Below, piece after piece: positions 8,407-18,952 of a stretch of DNA of 64,000 nucleotides. The notes below the pieces were generated by a model that had not been told where the DNA came from, did not search any database, and saw nothing but the letters and a program-made list of their open reading frames with translations. The position numbers and the translations under genes were made by a program. Each line of letters starts with the position of its first letter. Position 1 is the stretch's first letter. The stretch covers positions 1,798,001-1,862,000 of the forward strand of contig OY970377.1 in NCBI GenBank assembly GCA_963718775.1. Reading direction: 5' to 3'. The DNA comes from VRUE01 sp963718775 (lineage in GTDB: Bacteria; Actinomycetota; Thermoleophilia; Solirubrobacterales; 70-9).

Positions 8407-8724
8407 CTAGCCAGGCGCCACCGGCAGGTCGGAGACCAGCTCGGTCTTGCCCCCGCGCTGGAACTGCAGGTCGATCGTCTCGTCCTTGCGATAGGTGCCG
8501 AATAGGCCGAGGTACATCGCCAGCCAGCGGCCGGTGCCGACCTTCTCCTTGACGATCTGGCGGGTGAAGACGATCTCGCCGGCGCGCACCTCGTAGTCGG
8601 CCCCCTCGCGCTGCTCGACCCCGTTGATGAAGACGGTGTAGGGCGCTTCCGCCCCGGCCGGCAGCTTCACCCGCCGGCCGGCGGCATAGCTGCCCTTGGG
8701 GATCTCGGTCTCAGTTTCGTTCAT
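8407..8724 (-). CDS. Conserved hypothetical protein
   Basis: 105 residues from the ATG at 8724 (MNETETEIPKGSYAAGRRVK). The frame stays open further upstream to 8916, but that would run through the hairpin at 8731-8767 and the next gene, so the shorter start is chosen. The sequence is beta-rich (PYTVFINGVEQREGADYEV; GEIVFTRQIVKEKVGTGRWL) without a signal peptide. I do not recognise the family. The C-terminal half (LGLFGTYRKDETIDLQFQ) is the most conserved-looking part. Confidence 0.55.
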   Translation of the reverse strand: MNETETEIPKGSYAAGRRVKLPAGAEAPYTVFINGVEQREGADYEVRAGEIVFTRQIVKEKVGTGRWLAMYLGLFGTYRKDETIDLQFQRGGKTELVSDLPVAPG

Positions 8725-8730
8725 TGGGTC

Positions 8731-8767
8731 TGGCGACTTATCCGTCACATAGACGCATAAGTCGCCA
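8731..8767. repeat. Hairpin, TTATCCGT-core family
   Basis: Arms 8731-8746 and 8752-8767 match at 15 of 16 positions around the loop ACATA. Over the same 37-nt length it matches the hairpin at 39653-39689 at 27 positions. It separates two codirectional minus-strand genes; the stop codon of the upstream one begins 2 nt after the right arm. Confidence 0.8.
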
Positions 8768-8768
8768 C

Positions 8769-9116
8769 CTACGCGTCTTCGAGAGTCTCGCGCACCAGGT
8801 CGAACGGCGTCTCGTGGCGCGTCGAGTCCAGCTCTTCTCGTGTGACACTGCCCCGGAACGGCATGAACGTCCCGTCCCCCCGCACGTCGACCCCGGCGAC
8901 CGGCTTGCGCAGCCACCCCTTGCCGCTGATCTGCAACCGAGCATGAACCTGAGCCTCCGGACCGAAGTCCCGCAGCGCCGAGACCCCCTTCACGGGCCCC
9001 TCAGCCCGAATATCCAACGCCCGCTGCCGCATAGCCGCCACAGCCTCTCCAAGCTCTTCAAAGCTTTCGTGCGAGACATCCGATCCATGCCGAACAGTCA
9101 GCTTCCACGCGGCCAC
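8769..9116 (-). CDS. Conserved hypothetical protein
   Basis: 115 residues from a GTG at 9116 (MAAWKLTVRHGSDVSHESFEEL). The frame is open to 9188, but the extra N-terminus would be encoded by the arm of the hairpin at 9143-9258, so the internal GTG is preferred; the start is uncertain. The protein is alpha/beta with GEAVAAMRQRALDIRAEGP and a basic, glycine-rich middle (LQISGKGWLRKPVAGVDVRG). No known motif was found. It may form a short transcription unit with the gene at 8407. Confidence 0.5.
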   Translation of the reverse strand: MAAWKLTVRHGSDVSHESFEELGEAVAAMRQRALDIRAEGPVKGVSALRDFGPEAQVHARLQISGKGWLRKPVAGVDVRGDGTFMPFRGSVTREELDSTRHETPFDLVRETLEDA

Positions 9117-9142
9117 GGGGCGCAGCGTATGGAATCCGAGAA

Positions 9143-9258
9143 GGGCCGTCGCGGGTGCGTTCTGGGCGCGGCGGTCTCTTTTTCGCACTAGCTACTCGCC
9201 GAGAGCCGCGACCCGCCCGGCGAAAAAGGCAGCGCCCAGAACGCACCCGCGACGGCCC
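9143..9258. repeat. Perfect 27-bp inverted repeat upstream of the 8769 gene
   Basis: Arms 9143-9169 and 9232-9258 are perfectly complementary over 27 nt with a 62-nt interior. The interior contains a second nested pair, TTTTTCGC and GCGAAAAA. It lies between two minus-strand genes, 22 nt beyond the gltA stop codon. Confidence 0.9.
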
Positions 9259-9279
9259 CACCCCAGCTAAGTCGAAAAG

Positions 9280-10680
<1,401 letters not shown>

Positions 10681-10766
10681 CACCCCTCCTCGAGCCGTTT
10701 CAACTGGAGCCGCCAGTATCGCAGCTTGGACCTTCTGGCCTGTTGCACTCTGGAGAACGCGAGGCG

Positions 10767-11696
<930 letters not shown>

Positions 11697-11702
11697 GGGC
11701 GG

Positions 11703-11708
11703 AGCGTA
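11703..11708 (-). promoter_or_regulatory. Putative -10 box of a leaderless promoter (PfkB gene)
   Basis: TACGCT on the minus strand, 6 nt before the ATG at 11696. The spacing fits the TANNNT box of leaderless actinobacterial transcripts. The promoter upstream part would lie in the palindrome at 11711-11774. Confidence 0.4.
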
Positions 11709-11710
11709 TA

Positions 11711-11774
11711 GGGAGTCGGGTGTGCCTCGGCGGCGCAGCAGCGGGGAGGCGCCGCCGAGGCACACCCGACTCCC
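11711..11774. repeat. Perfect 26-bp palindrome between divergent genes (GCGGGGAG-loop family)
   Basis: Arms 11711-11736 and 11749-11774 are perfectly complementary over 26 nt around the 12-nt loop AGCAGCGGGGAG. The hairpin at 54383-54448 has loop AAAAGCGGGGAG and nearly the same inner stem (CCTCGKCGGCGC) but unrelated outer arms. Both copies sit between divergent gene starts, so this is not a terminator. Confidence 0.92.
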
Positions 11775-11791
11775 CTCATCCCAGCGCCGAC

Positions 11792-11797
11792 TATGGT
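11792..11797 (+). promoter_or_regulatory. Putative -10 box of a leaderless promoter (quinone oxidoreductase gene)
   Basis: TATGGT, 8 nt before the GTG at 11806, matching TANNNT. No Shine-Dalgarno is visible between it and the start. Confidence 0.4.
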
Positions 11798-11805
11798 TCC
11801 CCGCC

Positions 11806-12749
11806 GTGAAGGCGATTCAGATCGAGGAGTTCGGTGGGCCCGAGGTGCTTCGTCACGTCGAGGTTGATGACCCGGTTGCCGGCGAGGGCATGGTCGTCGT
11901 CGATGTCGCGCGCAGCGGCATCAACTTCGCCGACACCCACGCGACCCGCAACGACTACCTGGCCGAGCAGTCTCTGCCGCTGATCCCCGGTGGCGAGATC
12001 AGCGGGCGGACCGCCGACGGGCGACGGGTCGCGGCGCTGCTTGGCAGCGGCGGCTACGCCGAGAAGGCCGCAGTGCCGGAGGCGCTGCTGGTCTCGGTTC
12101 CCGACGAGGTCGACGACGACCAGGCAGCGGCTCTCCTTCTCCAGGGCCTGACCGCGATGGCGCTGGTGCAGCGCTGCGCGCGGGTCGAGCCCGGTGAGAC
12201 GCTGGTCGTCGAGGCCGCGGCCGGGGGAACCGGCAGCCTCGCCGTGCAGCTCGGCAAACGAGCCGGCGCCAAGGTGATCGGCCTCGCCTCCAGCGAGGAG
12301 AAGCGGGCTCTGGTGGAGCGGCTCGGGGCCGACGCCACGGTCGACTCGCGCTCTGAGGACCTCGGCGCCGCGATCCGCGAGGCCAACGGCGGCGAGCGGG
12401 TCGACGCGGTGCTGCACATGAGCGGCGGCAAGGCCTTCGACGAAGAGCTCGGCGTGCTTGCCCCGATGGGGCGGATGGTCGTCTTCGGGATCGCCTCGCG
12501 TGAGCAGCGCGAGGTCTCCACGGCGGCGCTGCTGCGCGGCTCCAAGGCGGTTATCGGCTTCTGGCTCGTTCACCTGCTGGCCAATCCCAAAGTGGCCGCG
12601 CCGATGATCGGCGAGCTGCTCGGCGCAGTTGCCGCCGGCGAGCTCGAGGTCACCGTGGGCGGCGTCTACCCGCTTGCCGAAGCCGCCCGCGCTCACGAAG
12701 ACCTAATTGCCCGCACGACCAGCGGCAAGCTCCTCTTGGACCCGTCGAA

Positions 12750-12753
<4 letters not shown>
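11806..12753 (+). CDS. Zinc-independent quinone oxidoreductase (QOR-type MDR)
   Basis: 315 residues of the medium-chain dehydrogenase/reductase family. N-terminal GroES-like part (MKAIQIEEFGGPEVLRHVEV, typical of quinone oxidoreductases), then a Rossmann domain with VEAAAGGTGSLAVQLGKRAG for NADPH. No structural or catalytic zinc cysteines are seen. Expected reaction: NADPH-dependent reduction of a quinone or enal. The start is the GTG at 11806; the frame is open far upstream into the kinase gene, which is spurious. The stop overlaps the next start (GTGA), so it is translationally coupled to the DEAD-box helicase. Confidence 0.85.
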
Positions 12754-14282
<1,529 letters not shown>

Positions 14283-14285
14283 CGC

Positions 14286-14648
14286 CTAGGCGGTCAGCTC
14301 GGCGATGCTGGCGAAGAGCCGGTCGAAGTCGATCGGCTTGGTGACGTAGCCGCTGACCTCGGTTTCGGTGGGAGCGCCGGCGTCCATCTCGTCCTGGTGG
14401 GCGCTGACGATCAGGGCCGGCGTCTCGACACCGGCGGCACGCAGCTCGCGGAGGGCTTCGATGCCGGATTTGCGCGGCATCATCGCGTCGAGCAGGAGGA
14501 TGTCCGGCGCCGGGTCGGCGCTTCGTACCGCCTCGATCACCTCGACGCCATCGGCCGCGGTCAGCACTTCGTAGCCCTCCATCTCGAGCCTGGTCCGCAT
14601 CAGCAGCAGGATCGTCTCCGAGTCATCGGCGATCAGGACGCGCGTCAT
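14286..14648 (-). CDS. Single-domain response regulator (REC only)
   Basis: 120 residues, just a receiver domain: acidic pair D8-D9, phosphoacceptor D54 in LLLDAMMPRKSG, and the conserved Lys in VTKPIDFD. It has no output domain, so it probably acts by protein contact, like CheY or Spo0F types. Its ATG overlaps the stop of the histidine kinase gene (ATGA), making the kinase its likely partner. It is convergent with the helicase gene. Confidence 0.88.
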   Translation of the reverse strand: MTRVLIADDSETILLLMRTRLEMEGYEVLTAADGVEVIEAVRSADPAPDILLLDAMMPRKSGIEALRELRAAGVETPALIVSAHQDEMDAGAPTETEVSGYVTKPIDFDRLFASIAELTA

Positions 14649-15916
14649 CGCGCTCCCTCCTGTGGCTGGGCGTCAAGGGTGTCCGTGTTTCCCTCCGCCG
14701 GCCCATTGGCTGACGGTGTCGGGATGGCCGGCAGTCTCACGCGGAAGGCCGAGCCCTGCCCTCTGGTCGACTCGGCTTCGATCGTGCCGCCGTGCAACTC
14801 GACCAGCGATTTGGAGATCGCCAGGCCGAGGCCGGTGCCTCCGACGTGCTGGGTCAGCCCGGCGTCGCCGCGGGTGAAGCGCTCGAATATGTGCTCCAGC
14901 TGGTCCTCTGCCATCCCTGGCCCGTCGTCCTCGACAGTCATCTCCACCTGGCTATCCCGCTGCACGGCTTTCACCTCGATCGACGCCCCCTCAGGGCTGT
15001 ACTCATGGGCGTTGGTGAGCAGGTTCACCAGCACCTGGCGAATCCGGTCTCGATCGACGCTGACCTGGGGCAGCCCCGGCTCGATCTCCTGGTTCAGCGC
15101 CTGCCCCGCCGCCTCGGTTTGGCTGCGCATCGTACGCACCGCGTCCTCGACCAGCGCCGCGACGTCGGTGGGCGCCGGTTTGATCGTCAGCCGCCCGGCG
15201 TCGCTGCGGGCAAGGTCGAGCAGATCGTTGAGCAGGCGCACCAGGTGGCGCGTATTGTCGAGGATGATCTCGACCGTGTCGGCCTGCTGGGGAGTGAGCC
15301 TGTCGCGCTCCAGCATCAGCAGCTCGGCGAAGCCCTGCACCGAGGTGAGCGGGCTGCGCAGCTCGTGGGAGGCGGTGAGGACGAACTCGTCCTTCATCGT
15401 TTCGAGCTGGTCGCGCTCGCCGGCTCGGCGCTGCAGCTCGGCGGCCATCTCGTTGAAGGCGTTGCCCAGCGTTGCCGTCTCCGAGAGGCCGCCGACCTTG
15501 ACCCGGGCCTCGAGATCGCCGCCGGCGAGGCGGCCCGATGCCTGAACCAGCTCCTCGAGCGGTCGCCGCATCGAGGCGATCAGGCCGCTGAAGAGCAGCG
15601 CCGCGCCGGTCAGGCCGGCGATCAATCCGGCCCCGACCAGCAGCGCCGTGTCGCGGGTCTCACCGTCGATGTCGTCGCGCAGCGCTTGGCGCTTGCGCTG
15701 CTGGCCGACGATCGTCGCGCGAGCCGCCGCTGGATGGGCGCCACGGGCGAGGCGATTGCGGGCGGTTATCTCCACCTGGTAGGAGCGGGCGGTCGCGTTC
15801 TCGAAGTCCTGGCGCTGCTGAAGGAAGCGCGCGACGCCGACCACGGCGAGGCCGGTGAGCACGGCAAAGGCGATGGCAAAGCCGATCGTCAGCCTGTTGG
15901 CGAGCGATGGGCTCAA
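14645..15916 (-). CDS. HAMP-domain sensor histidine kinase
   Basis: About 423 residues from a TTG at 15916. A first membrane helix (LTIGFAIAFAVLTGLAVVGV), a short extracytoplasmic loop, a second helix (ALLVGAGLIAGLTGAALLFSG), a HAMP linker, a HisKA domain with the phosphorylated His in TASHELRSPL, and an HATPase domain with VNLLTNAHEYSP, DDGPGM and GGTGLGLAI. The start is uncertain: the frame is open to an ATG at 16021, but that would overlap the divergent kinase-fold gene by 71 nt. It forms an operon with the receiver gene at 14286. Confidence 0.85.
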   Translation of the reverse strand: MSPSLANRLTIGFAIAFAVLTGLAVVGVARFLQQRQDFENATARSYQVEITARNRLARGAHPAAARATIVGQQRKRQALRDDIDGETRDTALLVGAGLIAGLTGAALLFSGLIASMRRPLEELVQASGRLAGGDLEARVKVGGLSETATLGNAFNEMAAELQRRAGERDQLETMKDEFVLTASHELRSPLTSVQGFAELLMLERDRLTPQQADTVEIILDNTRHLVRLLNDLLDLARSDAGRLTIKPAPTDVAALVEDAVRTMRSQTEAAGQALNQEIEPGLPQVSVDRDRIRQVLVNLLTNAHEYSPEGASIEVKAVQRDSQVEMTVEDDGPGMAEDQLEHIFERFTRGDAGLTQHVGGTGLGLAISKSLVELHGGTIEAESTRGQGSAFRVRLPAIPTPSANGPAEGNTDTLDAQPQEGAR

Positions 15917-15950
15917 CCGGAACCGCGGTCGGGAATATGCTTGGCCCGCT

Positions 15951-17018
15951 ATGGGGGACGAGGCTACAGGCACGACCGACGGCAGCGCGCCGGCTCCCGA
16001 GGGGATCGACCGCGCCGGCATCGAAGGCTGGTTCGGGGAAAACGCCCCTGCCGTCGAGCTGCCGCTGTCCTTCGAGCGGATCTCCGGCGGCCACTCGAAC
16101 CTGACCTACGGCGTGCGCGATGCCGCCGGCCGCCGCTGGGCGCTGCGCCGGCCGCCGCTCGGCAAGCGGCTCGGCTCGGCCCACGACATGGGCCGCGAGA
16201 ACAAGGTGGTCTCGGCGCTGGCGCCGACCGCCGTGCCGGTCCCGCCGGTGGTCGGGCTTTGCGAGGACGAGAGCGTCAACGGCGCGCCTTTTTACGTGAT
16301 GGAGTTCGTCGAGGGGCCGATCCTGCGCGGCCTGGCCGAGGCCGAGGCTTTCCCCGACGAGGCCGATCGCGGCGCGATCGGCGAGCGCGTCATCGACACG
16401 CTGGTCGAGATCCACGCCGTCGACCCCGACGCAGTGGGCCTGGGTGAGCTGGGTCGCAAGGAGGACTACGTCGCCCGCCAGCTGCGCCGTTGGCATGGCC
16501 AGTGGGAGAAGTCGAAGACGCGCGAGCTGACCGCGGTCGACGAGGTTCACGAGCGTCTTGCCGCACGCATCCCCGAACAGGGCCCGGCGACGATCGTCCA
16601 CGGCGACTACCGGCTCGACAACATGATCCTCACTCCGCGGGGTGAGGTCGCCGCGGTCGTCGACTGGGAGCTCTGCACGCTCGGCGACCCGCTCGCCGAC
16701 GTCGGCCTGCTGATGGTCTACTGGCCCGAGCCGGGCGAAGAGCTGGTCGCCCTCGGCCAGCCGGCCACCCTGGCCCCGGGCTTCCCCAACCGTGAGCAGC
16801 TGAAGGCCCGCTACGCCGAGCGCTCCGGCCGCGACCTCTCCGAGCTCGACTTCTTCGTCGCCCTCGGCTACTGGAAGCTGGCGATCATCCTCGAGGGTGT
16901 CTACGCCCGCTACGCCGCCGGCCAGTACGGCAAGGTCGACCCCGGCATCGAAGAGTTCGCCCGCTTGGTGGAGCGCTTGGCCGATGCGGCCGATGAGGCC
17001 GAGCGCCGCGGCAGCTAG
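15951..17018 (+). CDS. APH-fold phosphotransferase (ACAD10/11-associated type)
   Basis: 355 residues with the aminoglycoside phosphotransferase/choline kinase fold: N-lobe ISGGHSNLTYGV, Brenner-type catalytic loop VHGDYRLDNMI and metal-binding VVDWELCTLGDPLADVG. This subfamily is the one found beside or fused to acyl-CoA dehydrogenases, as in ACAD11; in mammals the kinase part phosphorylates 4-hydroxyacyl-CoA before the dehydrogenase part acts. An ACAD gene of the matching subtype lies at 18953-20215, on the other strand. The ATG at 15951 is chosen over an in-frame GTG at 15855, which would run through the histidine kinase N-terminus. True aminoglycoside resistance is unlikely. Confidence 0.8.
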   Translation: MGDEATGTTDGSAPAPEGIDRAGIEGWFGENAPAVELPLSFERISGGHSNLTYGVRDAAGRRWALRRPPLGKRLGSAHDMGRENKVVSALAPTAVPVPPVVGLCEDESVNGAPFYVMEFVEGPILRGLAEAEAFPDEADRGAIGERVIDTLVEIHAVDPDAVGLGELGRKEDYVARQLRRWHGQWEKSKTRELTAVDEVHERLAARIPEQGPATIVHGDYRLDNMILTPRGEVAAVVDWELCTLGDPLADVGLLMVYWPEPGEELVALGQPATLAPGFPNREQLKARYAERSGRDLSELDFFVALGYWKLAIILEGVYARYAAGQYGKVDPGIEEFARLVERLADAADEAERRGS

Positions 17019-17105
17019 CCGGCAGGTCTCCTCAAATCAAATAGGCACGGCATGCCGAGTAACACGATTAGGTAGTCCGTCCAGTTCTCTTGACCTCGGA
17101 TGAGT

Positions 17106-17120
17106 GGCCCTAAAGGGTCC
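17106..17120 (+). promoter_or_regulatory. AAGGGTCC dyad upstream of repeat protein 1
   Basis: GGCCCTAAAGGGTCC is a near-palindrome whose last base lies 60 nt before the GTG start. The same dyad (GACCTTGAAGGGTCC) ends 60 nt before the paralogue at 18172, each preceded by GGATGA, although the sequence between dyad and start has diverged. A shared operator or promoter element is inferred. Confidence 0.5.
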
Positions 17121-17180
17121 ATTTTGCGTAACAAAGTGAGTAGGCGGAAGGCCTCTCTCGTCCCGAGCAAGGAGAACCCT

Positions 17181-17966
17181 GTGAAGCAGATTCGCAAGCG
17201 CATCACGTACGCAAACGTGATGTCGTCGATCGCCGTCTTCCTCGTTATTGGCGGCGCCACCGCAGTCGCGGCGGGTCTCGGCAAAAACTCGGTTGGCACC
17301 AAACAGCTGAAGAAAAACGCCGTGACCGCACCCAAGATCGCCGATAACGCGGTGGGTAACAGTGAGCTCGGGGATGGTGTGGTGACCTCGGCAGAGCTCG
17401 CCGACGCTGCCGTGACGCTCGCCAAGCTCGCCGACAACTCGGTGACCTCCGGCAAGCTCGTCGATGGCACCGTAACGTCGGCTGACATCGCCGACGCCGC
17501 CGTGACACTCGCCAAGCTGGCGGGCAACTCGGTCGACTCCTCGAAGGTGGTCGACAATTCCCTCACCGCCGCTGACCTTGGGCCAAGTTCGGTGACGAGC
17601 TCTGAGATCGCCACGAACGCAGTGGGTGAAACCGAGATCACCGACAACTCGATCGACGGCGGCGAGATCATCAACGGTGGGCTTAGCGATGTCGATATCG
17701 GCAACGCGTCGGGCACCTTCGTATTCAACGCCCCGAGCGTTGCCGCAAACGGTTGCTCGCTCCAGTCGATCAACATCGCTGGGATTGACAACAAAGATCA
17801 CGTGCTGGTCAGTCCACCCGCCGACATCATGGTCCTGGACCTGTCCGTGACCGCGGGCCAGGCCGCGGCGGCGACCGACTTCATCCGTCTGAATTTCTGC
17901 AACCCAACCGGCAGCGCAATCGATCCTCCGAGCGCTACCTATTCGTACGTGACGATCAACCAGTAG
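17181..17966 (+). CDS. Secreted repeat-rich protein, paralogue 1
   Basis: 261 residues. The GTG at 17181 has AAGGAG 7 nt upstream. N-terminus KQIRKRITYANVMSSIAVFLVIGGATAVAAG is a signal or anchor sequence whose TYANVMSSIAVFL block recurs in the paralogue at 18172. Then about 150 residues of short repeats of the type NSV-T-x-KL-xDx-AVT (NSVTSGKLVDGTVTSADIAD), likely a beta-solenoid or fibrous stalk, followed by a roughly 85-residue globular C-terminus (NASGTFVFNAPSVAANGCSLQ). Probably a surface or extracellular protein. Composition is less GC-rich than its neighbours. Function unknown. Confidence 0.75.
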   Translation: MKQIRKRITYANVMSSIAVFLVIGGATAVAAGLGKNSVGTKQLKKNAVTAPKIADNAVGNSELGDGVVTSAELADAAVTLAKLADNSVTSGKLVDGTVTSADIADAAVTLAKLAGNSVDSSKVVDNSLTAADLGPSSVTSSEIATNAVGETEITDNSIDGGEIINGGLSDVDIGNASGTFVFNAPSVAANGCSLQSINIAGIDNKDHVLVSPPADIMVLDLSVTAGQAAAATDFIRLNFCNPTGSAIDPPSATYSYVTINQ

Positions 17967-17989
17967 CAGCGAGACCGACGTTTCTCAAG

Positions 17990-18019
17990 GAAAGGGGCCG
18001 GGCTTTGCCCGACCCTTTC
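17990..18019 (+). terminator. Hairpin after repeat protein 1
   Basis: GAAAGGGGCCGGGC pairs with GCCCGACCCTTTC around TTT, 24 nt after the stop codon. There is no run of T after it, so termination is inferred from position. Confidence 0.5.
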
Positions 18020-18096
18020 GACGTCTGGTCGGCTGACCGCCGCCAGCTTGACAGCGTCCGGGGTCCCTGAAAAGGTCGTAAGGACTAAATCTGGAT

Positions 18097-18111
18097 GACC
18101 TTGAAGGGTCC
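18097..18111 (+). promoter_or_regulatory. AAGGGTCC dyad upstream of repeat protein 2
   Basis: GACCTTGAAGGGTCC, ending 60 nt before the GTG start at 18172, the same distance as the matching dyad at 17106-17120. Confidence 0.5.
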
Positions 18112-18171
18112 TATCAGGCAGGCACGAAGAGGATATGTCGTGCTTTTTGTTCCTCAACGCAAGGAGATTCT

Positions 18172-18888
18172 GTGAAGCAGCTAAGCAAGCGGCTCACGTA
18201 CGCAAACGTGATGTCGTCGATCGCCGTCTTCCTCGTCCTCGGCGGCGCCACCGCCTTTGCCGCCAAGAAGATCGGCAGCAACGAAATCAAGGGCAACTCG
18301 ATCACGACCGGCAAGATCAAAAAGGAAGCCGTCACCACGTCGAAGATCAAGAAGAACTCGATCTCGACGGCCAAGATCCAGAACGATGCAGTGACCGGTG
18401 AGAAGGTCAAGGAGTCGACGCTTGGCGAGGTCCCCAGTGCCGCCAGTGCGAAAAATGCAACAAACGCCACCAACGCAAATAATGCGAACACAGTGGGCGG
18501 TCAGTCAGCGACCAAGATATTTGCCAAGCTTGTCCCGGGTCAGACAAACGTGCAGATCGCGTCCTTTGCCGGCTTCAGCATCATTGCAACCTGCGACGGC
18601 AGCGGAGACGTCGAGAACCTACTGCTCAGAGCACCCGACACCAGCCCGTCAGTGCTAGAGGCTGAGGGCAACGGCAATGTTGGCGTGATCTTTGATCAGG
18701 ACAACGGCCTTGGGGGCGTTGCCGTAAGCCTGGATGCTGCCGCTAACGACAATGACCGAGGTGAGACGTCATTCTCCGGATCAACGACCACCGGCACTGT
18801 GGTCAGTGGCGACATCGGATATGACGATACGGAAACCTACAATTCTGAGAATGTGTGCGCTTTCTTCGGAGAGGTTATTTCCGGCTGA
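18172..18888 (+). CDS. Secreted repeat-rich protein, paralogue 2
   Basis: 238 residues; GTG start with AAGGAG upstream. The first 30 residues are almost identical to paralogue 1 (KQLSKRLTYANVMSSIAVFLVLGGATAFAA), also at DNA level. A lysine-rich repeat tract follows (KGNSITTGKIKKEAVTTSK; then NSISTAKIQNDAVTGEK), about half as long as in paralogue 1, then an Asn/Ala linker (NATNATNANNANTVGG) and a distinct acidic C-terminal domain. The tandem arrangement and shared upstream dyad indicate a local duplication with exchange of C-terminal domains. Ends before a strong intrinsic terminator. Confidence 0.75.
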   Translation: MKQLSKRLTYANVMSSIAVFLVLGGATAFAAKKIGSNEIKGNSITTGKIKKEAVTTSKIKKNSISTAKIQNDAVTGEKVKESTLGEVPSAASAKNATNATNANNANTVGGQSATKIFAKLVPGQTNVQIASFAGFSIIATCDGSGDVENLLLRAPDTSPSVLEAEGNGNVGVIFDQDNGLGGVAVSLDAAANDNDRGETSFSGSTTTGTVVSGDIGYDDTETYNSENVCAFFGEVISG

Positions 18889-18910
18889 TCATTTGTAAGC
18901 ATGATTTGAA

Positions 18911-18942
18911 GAGAGCCGGGCATATGCCCGGCTCTCTTTTTT
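18911..18942 (+). terminator. Rho-independent terminator
   Basis: GAGAGCCGGGCAT pairs perfectly with ATGCCCGGCTCTC and is followed by TTTTTT. It is the only hairpin in the window that I saw with a full T-tract. It ends the repeat-protein unit. Confidence 0.9.
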
Positions 18943-18952
18943 GTGGTGTTAC

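Noticed and set aside
15951..17018. Antibiotic resistance gene (aminoglycoside phosphotransferase)
   Set aside because: Only the fold is shared; the sequence type and the nearby acyl-CoA dehydrogenase indicate the lipid-linked subfamily.
17181..18888. CRISPR-like or tandem DNA repeats in the two repeat-protein genes
   Set aside because: Repeats are at protein level, imperfect at DNA level, of codon-multiple length and inside coding frames.
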